Source of the DNA: an uncultured Candidatus Saccharibacteria bacterium
Lineage (GTDB): Bacteria > Patescibacteriota > Saccharimonadia > Saccharimonadales > Saccharimonadaceae
DNA length: 62,239 bases
Direction: 5' to 3'
Assembly: GCA_947087275.1 (NCBI GenBank)
Contig: CAMUBZ010000004.1
Location: forward strand, 1-62,239
Below the pieces are notes generated by a model that did not search any database, was not told the DNA's origin, and was given only the letters and a program-made list of their open reading frames with translations. Position numbers and translations under genes: made by a program. Of this stretch, positions 29,303-38,800 are shown piece by piece (the stretch's first letter is position 1; every line of letters starts with the position of its first letter).

Positions 29303-30066
29303 CTATTGTTCTGCCGGAACAGCAGTATCCAAAAGTTTTTGTAAGGAATGATATTCTGCCATTATCGGGCGCAGTCGTGATACTCTATAGGTCAGACGTT
29401 CCCAGCCCCCTTCTGTCAGAGCAAAAGGATACCAGTCAAAACCTACGTGCGTATCGTATAATATTGGCAACTTAACATAAACCTCGCCGTCCGAAAGTTC
29501 ATAATCCTGAACTTCTCCACGTAGCTCCTCACGAATAATCTTAAATATCGCTTCAAACTTGGGGTGTACTTTTTCTGCCTCTCGTAATGCTGCTTCCTCT
29601 CGTTTTCTGAGCTCTTCGGCTGCCGCAGTCCTACGTTCCTCAATTTTGCGTTCTGCTTTCGCTATTGCGTCTTCTGCCGCCGTAATTTGTGTGCAAATCT
29701 CGTCCAATAATTTCTGAGTATAGAAGCAAATAGTGATGGTTCCGGGAAAGCCTCTGGCGATATCTTTTCTGGCATTTTTATTGTTTCTCCAAATTGAGAA
29801 ACAAAACGCGCCAACAAGGCCGACTATGAAGCCAAGGCATAACGTGTATCTCTGAAAGACCACCGATACAATTATGGAAACAATGGCAAAGCCTACCATC
29901 CCATAAAGCGTAAACCGTTTGTCTTTGAGATATTCGTAGGAGATGCTTTGATAGAACTCATAGTCATCGCTACGGCAGAGTTGATCACAAAGCAAGTCAT
30001 ACTCATCATATTTTCTACCCAACTCCGTTACCTTTTCCCGAATTAACTCTTTTCTTTTCTTTTCAT
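29303..30066 (-). pseudogene. Membrane/coiled-coil protein gene, start put out of frame by AAAAG repeat
   Basis: The main frame encodes ~240 aa: polar N-terminus, two adjacent transmembrane helices (FTLYGMVGFAIVSIIVSVVF, LCLGFIVGLVGAFCF), a charged coiled coil (AIAKAERKIEERRTAAAEELRKREE) and a C-terminal globular part. The only ATG with a Shine-Dalgarno (GGAGG) is at 30066, but it is followed by three AAAAG units and hits TAA after seven codons. With two units the frame is restored and the start reads MKRKELIREKVTELG. A weak alternative is TTG at 30022. No family recognised. Confidence 0.7.
30049..30063 (-). repeat. Pentanucleotide repeat (AAAAG)x3 after the start codon
   Basis: Three CTTTT units on the plus strand directly inside the ATG of the gene at 29303-30066. 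Loss of one unit restores the frame, which makes it a candidate phase-variation switch. Confidence 0.75.
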
Positions 30067-30139
30067 ATCTATTCCTCCATATTAAGGTGTATTTAGCGCG
30101 TAAGGCCCGCTAGCGACCATAGGACTACCCTATACCTTT

Positions 30140-30168
30140 ATTGTATCACACAATATTAAAAAAGTCAA
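30140..30168 (-). promoter_or_regulatory. Promoter of the AAAAG-repeat gene
   Basis: Minus strand TTGACT (30163-30168), 17-bp spacer ending TGTGA, TACAAT (30140-30145). Confidence 0.8.
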
Positions 30169-30236
30169 TACCATTTACGCTTTTTGTGCAAAAATCAAGT
30201 TAAAATCCCCGAATTTTCTGTGTTATAATAGTATTT

Positions 30237-33200
30237 ATGACGGAGGTAACTAAAGATTCTGAACCACTCAAGCCGAGTGACTTTGTTCATCTGCACAACC
30301 ACACCCATTATTCTCTGCTCGACGGCCTGACCAAGATCCCAGAGCTGGTAGATTTTGTCAAAGAGCAGGGCATGGAGGCTGTGGCGGTGACCGACCACGG
30401 TACGATGAGCGGCCTAGTTGAACTCTACAAAACTTGCAATGACGCCGGCATCAAGCCAATTCTTGGACTTGAGGCTTATGTGGCGGCGCGACGTATGGAA
30501 GACCACGATCCGGCGCACGACAAACAGCGGTTCCATATTACTCTGCTCGCGATGAACAATCAGGGATTTGAGAATCTCTGCCATTTGATGTCCGAAGCCG
30601 AAATCCATGGGCGCTACTATAAACCACGTATTGACCATGCCATCATGGAGAAGTTTAGTGAAGGTATTATCTGTCTGAGTGGCTGTGCTGGCTCCGAGAT
30701 TTCCGAAGCGATTCGCGCTAATGATCTCAAACGCGCTCGGGAGTTGATTGACTGGTACCATAATCTCTATGGTGACCGCTTTTATCTGGAGATGCAGGAT
30801 CACGGTCATCCTGAGTCGCCTACGCACTGGGACGTGCAGAACCAAATCAACCAGCAACTGATGAAGTTCCATGATGAGACTGGCATCCCACTGGTGGTGA
30901 CCTGTGATGCACACTATTTACGCCACGACCAGCAAGACACACACGAAGTTTTGCTTTGCGTAGGCACGGCATCCAACCTCTCAAATCCTAACCGCATGAC
31001 CTTGAAGGATTTTGAGTTGCACGTCATTCCGCCCAGCGAAATCATTGCCCGGTGGGAAAAGACTTGTCCTGAGGCCGTTCGGAACTCGCGCCGTATTGCC
31101 GACCGCTGCAATGTTGACTTGCAACTCGGGCGCATTTTGATTCCGAAGTTTCCGGTGCCAGAGGGCGAAGACGAGAAGTCTTATCTGGACAAATTAGTCT
31201 TCCAAGGGTTGGTATATCGCTATGCGGGCAAAGAGTTGGCGGACACGGTCGACCTAACAGTGGAAGAATGCCGCAAAATGCTAGAGGAAGTCGACAAATC
31301 TCCTGAGCGCGAAGCCGAAAAGATGAAAATCCTGCCCCGTATCGACTATGAGCTGAGCGTGGTAGACAAGATGGGCTACAACGGCTACTTCTTAATCGTG
31401 CAAGACTTTATCAACTGGGGCAAAAGTCAACGTATCGTCTTTGGTCCGGGGCGTGGCTCGGCGGCTGGTAGTATTCTCGCCTATGCTCTGCGTATTACCG
31501 AACTTGACCCGCTCAAGTATGATTTGCTCTTTGAGCGCTTCCTTAATCCAGACCGTATCTCTATGCCGGATATTGATACCGATATTCAGGATACGCGTCG
31601 TGACGAAGTTATTGAATATTGTACGCGCAAGTATGGTGAAGGGCGCGTGTCCAACATTGCTACTTTTGGTAAGATGATGGCCAAGAACGCCGTGCGTGAC
31701 GTGGCGCGCGTGCTAGAGGTGCCATATGCTGAGGCCGACCGTCTTGCCAAGATTGTGCCTGATCCAGTACAGGGCCACCACGTTCACCTTGCTAGTGCCA
31801 TCAAAGATGTTCCCGATCTCAAACACGAGTACGAAACCAACCCAGTTTCCAAGGAAGTTTTGGATTTTGCCAGTCAGCTTGAGGGGACTATCCGCAATCA
31901 CGGTGTGCATGCCTGTGGTGTGATTATTGCTCCAGATGAGCTGGAAAAATTCCTCCCTCTTGAAGTTTCGGCCAAGGGGCCAATTGCTGCCCAATTCCCA
32001 ATGGGTCAGGTAGAAGAACTCGGCTTGCTCAAGATGGACTTTTTGGGGCTGAGCAACCTTTCGGTGATTAACAACGCTTTGCGTATGATTCGCAAGGTGT
32101 ATCATAACGATATTGATTTGACGCGTTTGCCACTCGACGACGAAAAAACTTTCCAATTACTGCAACGTGCCGAGACAACCGGCGTCTTCCAGCTGGAATC
32201 CGCGGGTATGAAGCGCTATTTGCGTGACCTCAAGGCAAGTCGATTTGAGGATATCATCGCTATGGTGGCCCTTTATCGCCCGGGCCCAATGCAGTTTATC
32301 GACAGTTTCATTCGGCGCAAACACGGCGAAGAGCCAATCACTTATCTCCACCCAGGTCTTGAGAACGCCCTCAAGGATACCTATGGAATTATGATTTATC
32401 AAGAGCAGTTCATGAACATCTCACGCGAGTGGTGTGGTTTTACCGGTGGCCAGGCCGATACTTTGCGTAAAGCCGTAGGTAAGAAGAAAGTCGACCTCAT
32501 GAACAAGGTGAAGCCGCAGTTTATTGAGGGCGCAATCAAGGTTGGTGGCGCCACCAAGGAAATTGCCGAAACTTTCTGGAATCAGCTCCTCGAATTTGCG
32601 AACTACTGTTTTAACAAATCCCACGCTGCGTGCTATGGCTTGGTGGCATACTGGACGGCTTACCTCAAGGCTCACTATCCTGACGCCTTCATGGCGGCTT
32701 TGATGACCGCTGATATGCGTTGGACCGACCGTTTGGCTATCGAGATTACCGAGTGTAAGCGTATGGGGCTCAAAGTGTTAGGACCAGATATTAACGAATC
32801 TTATGGCGATTTTGGTATCGTAGGTGGCGAGGGCACAATCCGCTTTGGTCTTTCTGGTATTAAGAATATGGGTAAATCGCTCGTGGAAGAATTTGTGATT
32901 CCAGAGCGTGACAAAAATGGGCCGTTCGCTAGCGTGTGCGATTTTTCGGCTCGGGTCAATTCTACCAAGTTTAACAAGAAGTCTTGGGAAGCTGCTATCA
33001 AGACTGGTGCCTTTGACCGCTTTGGTGACCGAAGCGATTTGCTCTTTAACCTTGAAGCGATTCAGGCATATGGCGCCAAGCGTCAAAAAGATGCTGCGAG
33101 CGGCCAGACAGATCTCTTTGGGGCGATGGGCGATGCTGGTGCAGTGCCAGAACCCGAAATTAAGACTGCGCCCACCAAATACCCCGAAAAGGAACGCCTG

Positions 33201-33986
33201 CTCTGGGAACGTGATCTGATGGGCCTCTATATTTCTAGCCATCCGCTCGATCGTTATGAAACCTATTTTGCCGAGCAGACCCACCCTTATGAACTCGTCA
33301 CGGCCGAGAACGACGGTAAGCAGCTGAGTATTGGTGGCATTATTAGCGCTGTGCGCACGATTTTGACCAAGAGCGGCACCAAGATGGCCTTCGTCAAGTT
33401 GGAAAACAAGATTGCCGAGCAAGAAGTAATTATCTTCCCAAATCTTTACGAAGAAGTTGGCGGTAAACTTGAACAGGATAACGTCATCAAAGTTACCGGT
33501 CGGGTGAATGCTAAAGATAAAGACGGCAACGTTTCTTCGGAAGTAAAAATTATTGCTGATTCTGTAGAAGTTATTCCTGATACGGTTTTGGATAGTTACC
33601 AAGCAACAGGCCAAAAACTGCCAGTGCCCAAAGCAGCGGCCCCACGCCAAGCACGCCGTAGTCGTGCTACGAGCGTTGGCGGTGGCTATCGTAGTAGCGC
33701 CCCTGCCCCCGTAGTTGACGATACCCCTCGGGCGCCGATTACGCCGCCACGGGACACGCGTGGAGAAAAACTCTATGTTTTGGTGGAGGACCCCAATAAT
33801 ACTGACACACTAAGCGAAATCCGCCACCTTTGTGAACTTAATCCTGGTGTGCAAGAAATCATTATGGTCTTAAAAGACGAAAACGGCAAACGTCCACTTA
33901 AATTGCCATTCAAAGTTGACGTTACCGATGAGCTTACCAAGCCATTGTCTGACTTGCTCGGGGCAAGTTGCGTTAAAGTGCAATAA
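30237..33986 (+). CDS. dnaE: DNA polymerase III subunit alpha
   Basis: 1249 aa. N-terminal PHP domain (FVHLHNHTHYSLLDG), palm catalytic motif MPDIDTDIQD (about residue 447), fingers GRGSAAGS, HhH region, OB domain (LSIGGIISAVRTILTKSGTKMAFVKLEN) and a C-terminal Arg/Pro/Ala linker plus terminal domain. It is the replicative polymerase. TATAAT (30224-30229) ends seven bases before ATG, so the mRNA is leaderless; an ACGGAGGT lies just inside the coding start. Confidence 0.97.
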   Translation: MTEVTKDSEPLKPSDFVHLHNHTHYSLLDGLTKIPELVDFVKEQGMEAVAVTDHGTMSGLVELYKTCNDAGIKPILGLEAYVAARRMEDHDPAHDKQRFHITLLAMNNQGFENLCHLMSEAEIHGRYYKPRIDHAIMEKFSEGIICLSGCAGSEISEAIRANDLKRARELIDWYHNLYGDRFYLEMQDHGHPESPTHWDVQNQINQQLMKFHDETGIPLVVTCDAHYLRHDQQDTHEVLLCVGTASNLSNPNRMTLKDFELHVIPPSEIIARWEKTCPEAVRNSRRIADRCNVDLQLGRILIPKFPVPEGEDEKSYLDKLVFQGLVYRYAGKELADTVDLTVEECRKMLEEVDKSPEREAEKMKILPRIDYELSVVDKMGYNGYFLIVQDFINWGKSQRIVFGPGRGSAAGSILAYALRITELDPLKYDLLFERFLNPDRISMPDIDTDIQDTRRDEVIEYCTRKYGEGRVSNIATFGKMMAKNAVRDVARVLEVPYAEADRLAKIVPDPVQGHHVHLASAIKDVPDLKHEYETNPVSKEVLDFASQLEGTIRNHGVHACGVIIAPDELEKFLPLEVSAKGPIAAQFPMGQVEELGLLKMDFLGLSNLSVINNALRMIRKVYHNDIDLTRLPLDDEKTFQLLQRAETTGVFQLESAGMKRYLRDLKASRFEDIIAMVALYRPGPMQFIDSFIRRKHGEEPITYLHPGLENALKDTYGIMIYQEQFMNISREWCGFTGGQADTLRKAVGKKKVDLMNKVKPQFIEGAIKVGGATKEIAETFWNQLLEFANYCFNKSHAACYGLVAYWTAYLKAHYPDAFMAALMTADMRWTDRLAIEITECKRMGLKVLGPDINESYGDFGIVGGEGTIRFGLSGIKNMGKSLVEEFVIPERDKNGPFASVCDFSARVNSTKFNKKSWEAAIKTGAFDRFGDRSDLLFNLEAIQAYGAKRQKDAASGQTDLFGAMGDAGAVPEPEIKTAPTKYPEKERLLWERDLMGLYISSHPLDRYETYFAEQTHPYELVTAENDGKQLSIGGIISAVRTILTKSGTKMAFVKLENKIAEQEVIIFPNLYEEVGGKLEQDNVIKVTGRVNAKDKDGNVSSEVKIIADSVEVIPDTVLDSYQATGQKLPVPKAAAPRQARRSRATSVGGGYRSSAPAPVVDDTPRAPITPPRDTRGEKLYVLVEDPNNTDTLSEIRHLCELNPGVQEIIMVLKDENGKRPLKLPFKVDVTDELTKPLSDLLGASCVKVQ

Positions 33987-33989
33987 AAT

Positions 33990-34031
33990 AGGGAACGGCT
34001 TAAGCCGTTCCCTAACAATAACGTTATTGTT
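33990..34031. terminator. dnaE terminator: two adjacent perfect palindromes
   Basis: A 24-bp palindrome (AGGGAACGGCTT and its complement, 33990-34013) abuts an 18-bp palindrome AACAATAACGTTATTGTT (34014-34031). It serves both the dnaE end and the convergent operon. Confidence 0.75.
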
Positions 34032-34068
34032 GCCTTGTAGACCAACAATTGCTTTACATTTTGTGTGA

Positions 34069-35019
34069 TTACGCTTTTTCGGTTAGCTTTAAAGTATGCT
34101 CCAAATTCTCCATCTTCAAATTCGTTCGATAGAAATCTTTCAATGAGCATCCCGCTCGGCCTCCACCGGCGCAGGCGCATGCACACGCGCAACTAACGCA
34201 GGCGCAGCTACTCCGGACACAACTACTTGTATGAATATAGGTTGTACTCCGTCCACCAAATCCGCTACGACTATTATATCCGTCATCACTGGCTGCCCAG
34301 ATGATAAGTAATATTACCACTATAATTATGATAACGACGATAACAATCATAGTGCCAGAAATTCCACTATCACCTTCTTGGTATTGTTCATCGGGATTAG
34401 TATCAAATGCATCTAGGTTATATTTTACGGACGCATTTAGCCTTTCATTCATATCGAGGCTACTTTCCCAAATTAGATATCCGTCTTCAGTTTTGGGCGC
34501 ATTGCTTTCGATGATGTTACTATCGTTCCACCGTATTCGGATGTGATTAACTTCAATTTCTTCAAACCATCCCGGAGTAAAAGAATAGCGACATAAATGC
34601 TTATCCTCTTCAATGGCGTACATATATGATTGATGGATTGAATAGCTGAATTTTACAGTTTCGCCGGCAGAGTATTGACGCTTAAAATCAATACGAATAT
34701 AAGAGCCACCATTCTCTGACATATACTTAATTGACTTAATATTATCGGTCAAAGCGGTAATCTGATCAACATGACTGTTTGGGCATCCAATTTTCACCCA
34801 TTCCAACGGCCCTTCACTGGTGCTGTCTAACACCAGCCATTCAATGTCATAATGAATGTCCATCGTACCGTCGGGGCGCATGTTAACAGTGATATCGTAG
34901 TCTTCGATTTCATCCAGAGGTTTAGGCTTAGCATAAACTGTTAGGCTCATCACGCTAATAATTATCATAATTGCCAAGCAAGATATACTCCATACCAAAC
35001 TTCTATGTTGTTTTTTCAT
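34069..35019 (-). CDS. DUF2207-like membrane protein with Cys-rich C-terminal tail
   Basis: 316 aa from the ATG at 35019 (AGGAAGA upstream). Signal/anchor helix (VWSISCLAIMIIISVMSLTVYA), an extracellular beta domain like the N-terminus of DUF2207 (YDITVNMRPDGTMDIHYDIEWLV), a second helix (MIVIVVIIIIVVILLIIW), then a tail with nine Cys in alternating CxC spacing (SCACVSCACACACAGG) and AGCS. It is encoded 14 bp downstream of a radical SAM/SPASM-like enzyme in one operon. I infer that the Cys-rich tail may be the enzyme's substrate. Confidence 0.75.
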   Translation of the reverse strand: MKKQHRSLVWSISCLAIMIIISVMSLTVYAKPKPLDEIEDYDITVNMRPDGTMDIHYDIEWLVLDSTSEGPLEWVKIGCPNSHVDQITALTDNIKSIKYMSENGGSYIRIDFKRQYSAGETVKFSYSIHQSYMYAIEEDKHLCRYSFTPGWFEEIEVNHIRIRWNDSNIIESNAPKTEDGYLIWESSLDMNERLNASVKYNLDAFDTNPDEQYQEGDSGISGTMIVIVVIIIIVVILLIIWAASDDGYNSRSGFGGRSTTYIHTSSCVRSSCACVSCACACACAGGGRAGCSLKDFYRTNLKMENLEHTLKLTEKA

Positions 35020-35033
35020 TCTTCCTGACCCCC

Positions 35034-36392
35034 TTACTTTCTGAGTGGACAGACGCCAGCCATCTGGCTTGATTCTGCCCGTATTGCCGTACATCGCTCC
35101 GAATTCCAAATTTCATCCCAAGGCTGCTCTAATATTGCTCCTAAATCCGAGCCCGTACTTAGCCAGCTCTGACAGGGAACTACTTTACCGTCAGGCGTAA
35201 TTGCCATATTGCTTAAACAAGCTCCGCAGGTGGGTACGTTAAGTCTCAATGCTACCAAATCCTGCTCCGCTACCCAACCGGGCGATGTAAAACTGATTTC
35301 CATATGTTGTTCGGCACAGAAATCGGTTGCTTCTCTCAAGATTCGCAACAGGGCGTCACTAGAGAGTTGCGTTTTCTGCGAATTATCTGAACAAGCATTC
35401 CCGGTGACGATTAAACCGGAACAAGTTACATACTGTACTCCCAAAATGCTCAGCATCTTTAACGTTGCGATATAATCACTGTTCAGTGTACATAGGGGAG
35501 TATTGATACTGACACTTAATCCGGCCTGTATGGCGTTCTTGATTCCATCCAGTGTCTTTTGAAAATTTTTTGCACCTACCAACTGATTATGTGTTTCCTC
35601 ATCGGAGGAATAAAACGTAATCTGGATACTGTCCAAGCTGGCATCGTATAAGCGTTGGCAGAGTTGCGGTGTTAAAAGTACACCGTTAGTGTTCAATCTG
35701 GTTACAAACCATTGCGCATAGTTGACCAATTCCACCAAATCATCACGCATGGTCGGTTCTCCGCCCGTGAATGTCACCTGCGGTATACCAACCATACGGC
35801 AACGGTCTAGAATTGCTTTCCACTCGTCTGTCGACAGCTCCTTAGCTTCTGCTAGACTCTGACCGGCCGCATAACAGTGTAAACATTTCTGGTTACAATG
35901 CCAGTTACCCTGCTTCGTCATCGCGCTCACCATTAAATCCATGCGATGTGGCGCTTTCATAAATGGTGCATATTCTCCAAGCGACATATACCCAATTTCC
36001 ATACTAGGCTTACGCCGGTATGCCACATCACACAAGACGTTAACGATACTCCATAGGTCTTTGCGCAGACATTTTGCGCTGGTCTTAGGATACACTGCAC
36101 GCACATTAGTAATCGTTTTTTGTACGATTTGCTCTAACTGCGCGTCAGTCACCTCTGCTCCGGCAAAAACATTGACTTGCTCGATGAACTCATTCAATAA
36201 TACTGCCCATGCAAAATTAATCGGTAGGATATCCTGCCCATTCAATATAACCACGCTGGGTGCACCGTCTTCGGTGATTTTTGGTGGAATTAGATGGATG
36301 CGTACTACGCCCGGACCATACGGGTTCAGGGTGGTATGCGCCACGCCGGTCATCCTGGATTGATACTGTAATTCTTTCGGTGTCATTTTCAT
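35034..36392 (-). CDS. Radical SAM enzyme with SPASM-like C-terminus
   Basis: 452 aa. The radical SAM cluster motif CNQKCLHCY is at about residue 166, with TFTGGEPTMRDD for SAM binding. The C-terminal region CGACLSNMAITPDGKVVPCQSW...C...C is SPASM-like for auxiliary clusters. The ~150-residue N-terminal part may contain a peptide-recognition domain, not proven. SPASM enzymes typically modify peptides. First gene of an operon with the Cys-rich membrane protein. ATG at 36392 has GGAG ten bases upstream. Confidence 0.88.
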   Translation of the reverse strand: MKMTPKELQYQSRMTGVAHTTLNPYGPGVVRIHLIPPKITEDGAPSVVILNGQDILPINFAWAVLLNEFIEQVNVFAGAEVTDAQLEQIVQKTITNVRAVYPKTSAKCLRKDLWSIVNVLCDVAYRRKPSMEIGYMSLGEYAPFMKAPHRMDLMVSAMTKQGNWHCNQKCLHCYAAGQSLAEAKELSTDEWKAILDRCRMVGIPQVTFTGGEPTMRDDLVELVNYAQWFVTRLNTNGVLLTPQLCQRLYDASLDSIQITFYSSDEETHNQLVGAKNFQKTLDGIKNAIQAGLSVSINTPLCTLNSDYIATLKMLSILGVQYVTCSGLIVTGNACSDNSQKTQLSSDALLRILREATDFCAEQHMEISFTSPGWVAEQDLVALRLNVPTCGACLSNMAITPDGKVVPCQSWLSTGSDLGAILEQPWDEIWNSERCTAIRAESSQMAGVCPLRK

Positions 36393-36453
36393 ACTTTCAC
36401 CACTCCAATCTGTAAATTTTTTCTAGACCCTCAAAAAACAGGTCTCTACCACC

Positions 36454-36482
36454 ATTATAGCACACAACTGCAAAAAAGTCAA
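36454..36482 (-). promoter_or_regulatory. Promoter of the radical SAM operon
   Basis: Minus strand TTGACT (36477-36482), 17-bp spacer ending TGTGTGC, TATAAT (36454-36459). A leader hairpin AGACC...GGTCT follows. Confidence 0.85.
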
Positions 36483-36498
36483 GAACATAAGGCAATCT

Positions 36499-36527
36499 TT
36501 GACATCCGTAACCCTTTTTGATAAGAT
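36499..36527 (+). promoter_or_regulatory. Promoter of racemase-like gene
   Basis: TTGACA (36499-36504), 17-bp spacer, TAAGAT (36522-36527). It is divergent from the radical SAM promoter only 16 bp away. A leader hairpin GTGGGGATATC/GATATCTCCAC spans about 36546-36583. Confidence 0.75.
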
Positions 36528-36601
36528 GAAACCATCAAATATCAGTGGGGATATCGTACCTTGTTTTTGAGATATCTCCACGCATAGGAAGGTGGGATGC
36601 T

Positions 36602-37369
36602 ATGAGTATAGCAGAATGTTTTAATGCGGTGGCGGGTAAACGTTTGGCAGTGGTAGGCTTCTTGAGTAAGGAGGGAGCAAAAGATTATGATTACCGTGGC
36701 GGGCTGGAATTTAATTCTTTACGCACTGAGCGAACGCGTGAGTTCCTGGCAAAAGAGGAGTGTACACTGGAAAATCTGGAACGCCTGCGCGCAGCGCTGC
36801 AGGCTGACATTGCCACTCTGCAATGTCAGTATCCTTGGGCCAATTGTTTGGCTATTGCCACTCCGGGGCTGGAACTTTTGACCAATGAAGAACTTGAATC
36901 TCTAAAGCTGGAGTTTTTCAGCCAGATACAAGTTTTGACAGATTGCTGTGTAGAACGGAAATTTACGCGAGTTGGTTTGCTGGGCACGACGTGGGATGTT
37001 TGCTCTAGTAGCCCGTTATTTGTGGCTTTGAAGCAGCAGGGGATTGAACCCTTAGTCCTTGATGTAAGTTACCATGCGCCTGTGACGGCCTGTGCAGCTG
37101 GTGCATTGCACAATTATATCCAACATCAGGGGCGCATGCTAAGTGCGGACGAATATTGCGTTGAAGCAGTAGGGCAAATGATTCATGCAGCCTGTGGCAC
37201 AATGCAGGCACTGGTGATTTGCAACCCAGAACTACGGCCGCTCATGAGCTTATTAAGGTCTAAGCGCAAGCAAGTTTTTGCCAGAACTACAATTATTGAT
37301 TTGCCGGGACTTTACTGGGACTTTCTCTCCAAACAATTATCTCAAAGCCAAGAAAAATCCCCCAGCTAA
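36602..37369 (+). CDS. Asp/Glu racemase superfamily-like protein
   Basis: 255 aa from ATG 36602 (AGGAAGGTGGG upstream). Residues ~130-170 (FTRVGLLGTTWDVCSSSPLFVALKQQGIEPLVLD) look like the second half of aspartate/glutamate racemases, and ALVICNPELRPLM parallels the second catalytic Cys region. The first Cys-Asn-Thr motif appears replaced (LAIATPGLELL), so activity is doubtful. Divergent from the radical SAM operon. Confidence 0.5.
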   Translation: MSIAECFNAVAGKRLAVVGFLSKEGAKDYDYRGGLEFNSLRTERTREFLAKEECTLENLERLRAALQADIATLQCQYPWANCLAIATPGLELLTNEELESLKLEFFSQIQVLTDCCVERKFTRVGLLGTTWDVCSSSPLFVALKQQGIEPLVLDVSYHAPVTACAAGALHNYIQHQGRMLSADEYCVEAVGQMIHAACGTMQALVICNPELRPLMSLLRSKRKQVFARTTIIDLPGLYWDFLSKQLSQSQEKSPS

Positions 37370-37386
37370 TATCAGTGGGGGATTTT
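37353..37386. terminator. Bidirectional terminator
   Basis: AAAAATCCCCC ... GGGGGATTTT with T tracts on both strands. It ends the racemase-like gene and anything transcribed leftwards past eno. Confidence 0.85.
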
Positions 37387-37403
37387 GACTACCCTATCTC
37401 TCC

Positions 37404-37432
37404 ATTATATCACACAAGTTAAAACTTGTCAA
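37404..37432 (-). promoter_or_regulatory. Minus-strand promoter just downstream of eno
   Basis: TTGACA (37427-37432), 17-bp spacer ending TGTGTGA, TATAAT (37404-37409). Only a ~45-nt stretch separates it from the terminator at 37353, so it would make a very short RNA or antisense transcript. Confidence 0.65.
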
Positions 37433-37443
37433 TATTTTTTGTA

Positions 37444-38718
37444 CTAAAAGTTGAATTTTAGCGCTGGGTCTTCCTCGGAAATTCGCATCAGCTCGTTATA
37501 TTTGGCAATGCGTTCCGAACGTGAGAGGGAACCAGTCTTGATTTGCCCTGTACCCAAGCCCACGGCGAGATGCGCAATCGAGGTATCCTCAGTTTCGCCT
37601 GAACGGTGCGACATCACAGTGCGGAAACCAGCCTTCTTCGCCATCAGCACGGCGTTGATTGTCTCGGTTACTGAGCCGATCTGGTTAGGTTTAATCAGAA
37701 TTGCGTTAGCAGCCTTTTCTGCGATACCGCGTTCCAGCAACTTGGTATTGGTGACAAAAAGGTCGTCACCTACAATCTGAATCTTATCTCCTAAGCGTTC
37801 AGTCATTAATTTCCAGCCTTCCCAGTCACCTTCATCCAAACCATCTTCAATCGAAATCACTGGATAGTTATCTACCACCCACTCATACCAGCTCACCATA
37901 TCTTCAGAAGTTTTCCAAGCGCCGTCAGTCTTGAGCTCATAATGGTCGTGGTTCCAGAACTCCGAGGCCGCAACATCAAGCCCCATGGCAATATCTGTGC
38001 CAGGGCGGTACCCAGCGGCTTCAATCGCCTCTGTAATGCACTCCAATGGCTCATTATTACCTTCGCGCACTTTTGGCCCATAGCCACCTTCATCGCCTAC
38101 GGTGACAGGATAGCCACGACCTTTTAGGACCTTTTTTAGTTCATGGAAGACTTCTGCTCCCATCCGGACCGCTTCGGCCATCGTGCCTGCGCCTTTTGGA
38201 ATAATCATGTACTCCTGAAAATCGGTACACCAATCCGCATGGCAACCACCGTTCATCACGTTCATCATTGGCATTGGCAAACACATCTCAGGTGTAGTGC
38301 CAGCAATCGCGGCAATATATTGGTAAAACGGCAAATCCTGGGCCATGGCCATGGCTTTGGCGGTCGCCAAGGATACCGCCAAAATCGCATTGGCGCCTAG
38401 TTTCTCTTTGTTCTCGGTGCCGTCAAGTTCCAACATCAGTTGGTCAACTTTTGCCTGATCGGCTACGTTGCCCACCAGTAAATCATGAATGTCGTGATTG
38501 ACATTCCAGACGGCTTTGGACACGCCTTTACCGCCATAATATTTTGGATCATTGTCGCGTAATTCCAGCGCTTCACCCGTACCGGTTGATGCGCCTGAAG
38601 GCACGATTGCCCGACCCATGTCGCCAGAAGCCAAGATCACATCGGCTTCTACCGTTGGGTTGCCACGGCTGTCTAAAAGTTGCCGGGCTTTAATATCTTG
38701 AATTGTATATTTATCCAT
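37444..38718 (-). CDS. eno: Enolase
   Basis: 424 aa, full length. Landmarks: [31 protein letters not shown], catalytic Glu/Lys segments ([43 protein letters not shown]). It converts 2-phosphoglycerate to phosphoenolpyruvate. ATG 38718 follows a minus-strand TATAAT by six bases (leaderless), preferred over TTG at 38724. Confidence 0.98.
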   Translation of the reverse strand: MDKYTIQDIKARQLLDSRGNPTVEADVILASGDMGRAIVPSGASTGTGEALELRDNDPKYYGGKGVSKAVWNVNHDIHDLLVGNVADQAKVDQLMLELDGTENKEKLGANAILAVSLATAKAMAMAQDLPFYQYIAAIAGTTPEMCLPMPMMNVMNGGCHADWCTDFQEYMIIPKGAGTMAEAVRMGAEVFHELKKVLKGRGYPVTVGDEGGYGPKVREGNNEPLECITEAIEAAGYRPGTDIAMGLDVAASEFWNHDHYELKTDGAWKTSEDMVSWYEWVVDNYPVISIEDGLDEGDWEGWKLMTERLGDKIQIVGDDLFVTNTKLLERGIAEKAANAILIKPNQIGSVTETINAVLMAKKAGFRTVMSHRSGETEDTSIAHLAVGLGTGQIKTGSLSRSERIAKYNELMRISEEDPALKFNF

Positions 38719-38800
38719 AACCAAATTATAGCATAAAAAACTTTTGCTTACGGCAGACTTTTTGTGTTACAATAGTAACAAAGCTTAAGCAAGGAGAGTC

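Noticed and set aside
30237-30260. Shine-Dalgarno for an internal dnaE start
   Set aside because: ACGGAGGT lies just inside the coding start, but no ATG follows at a suitable distance and the PHP domain begins soon after; the leaderless ATG is better.
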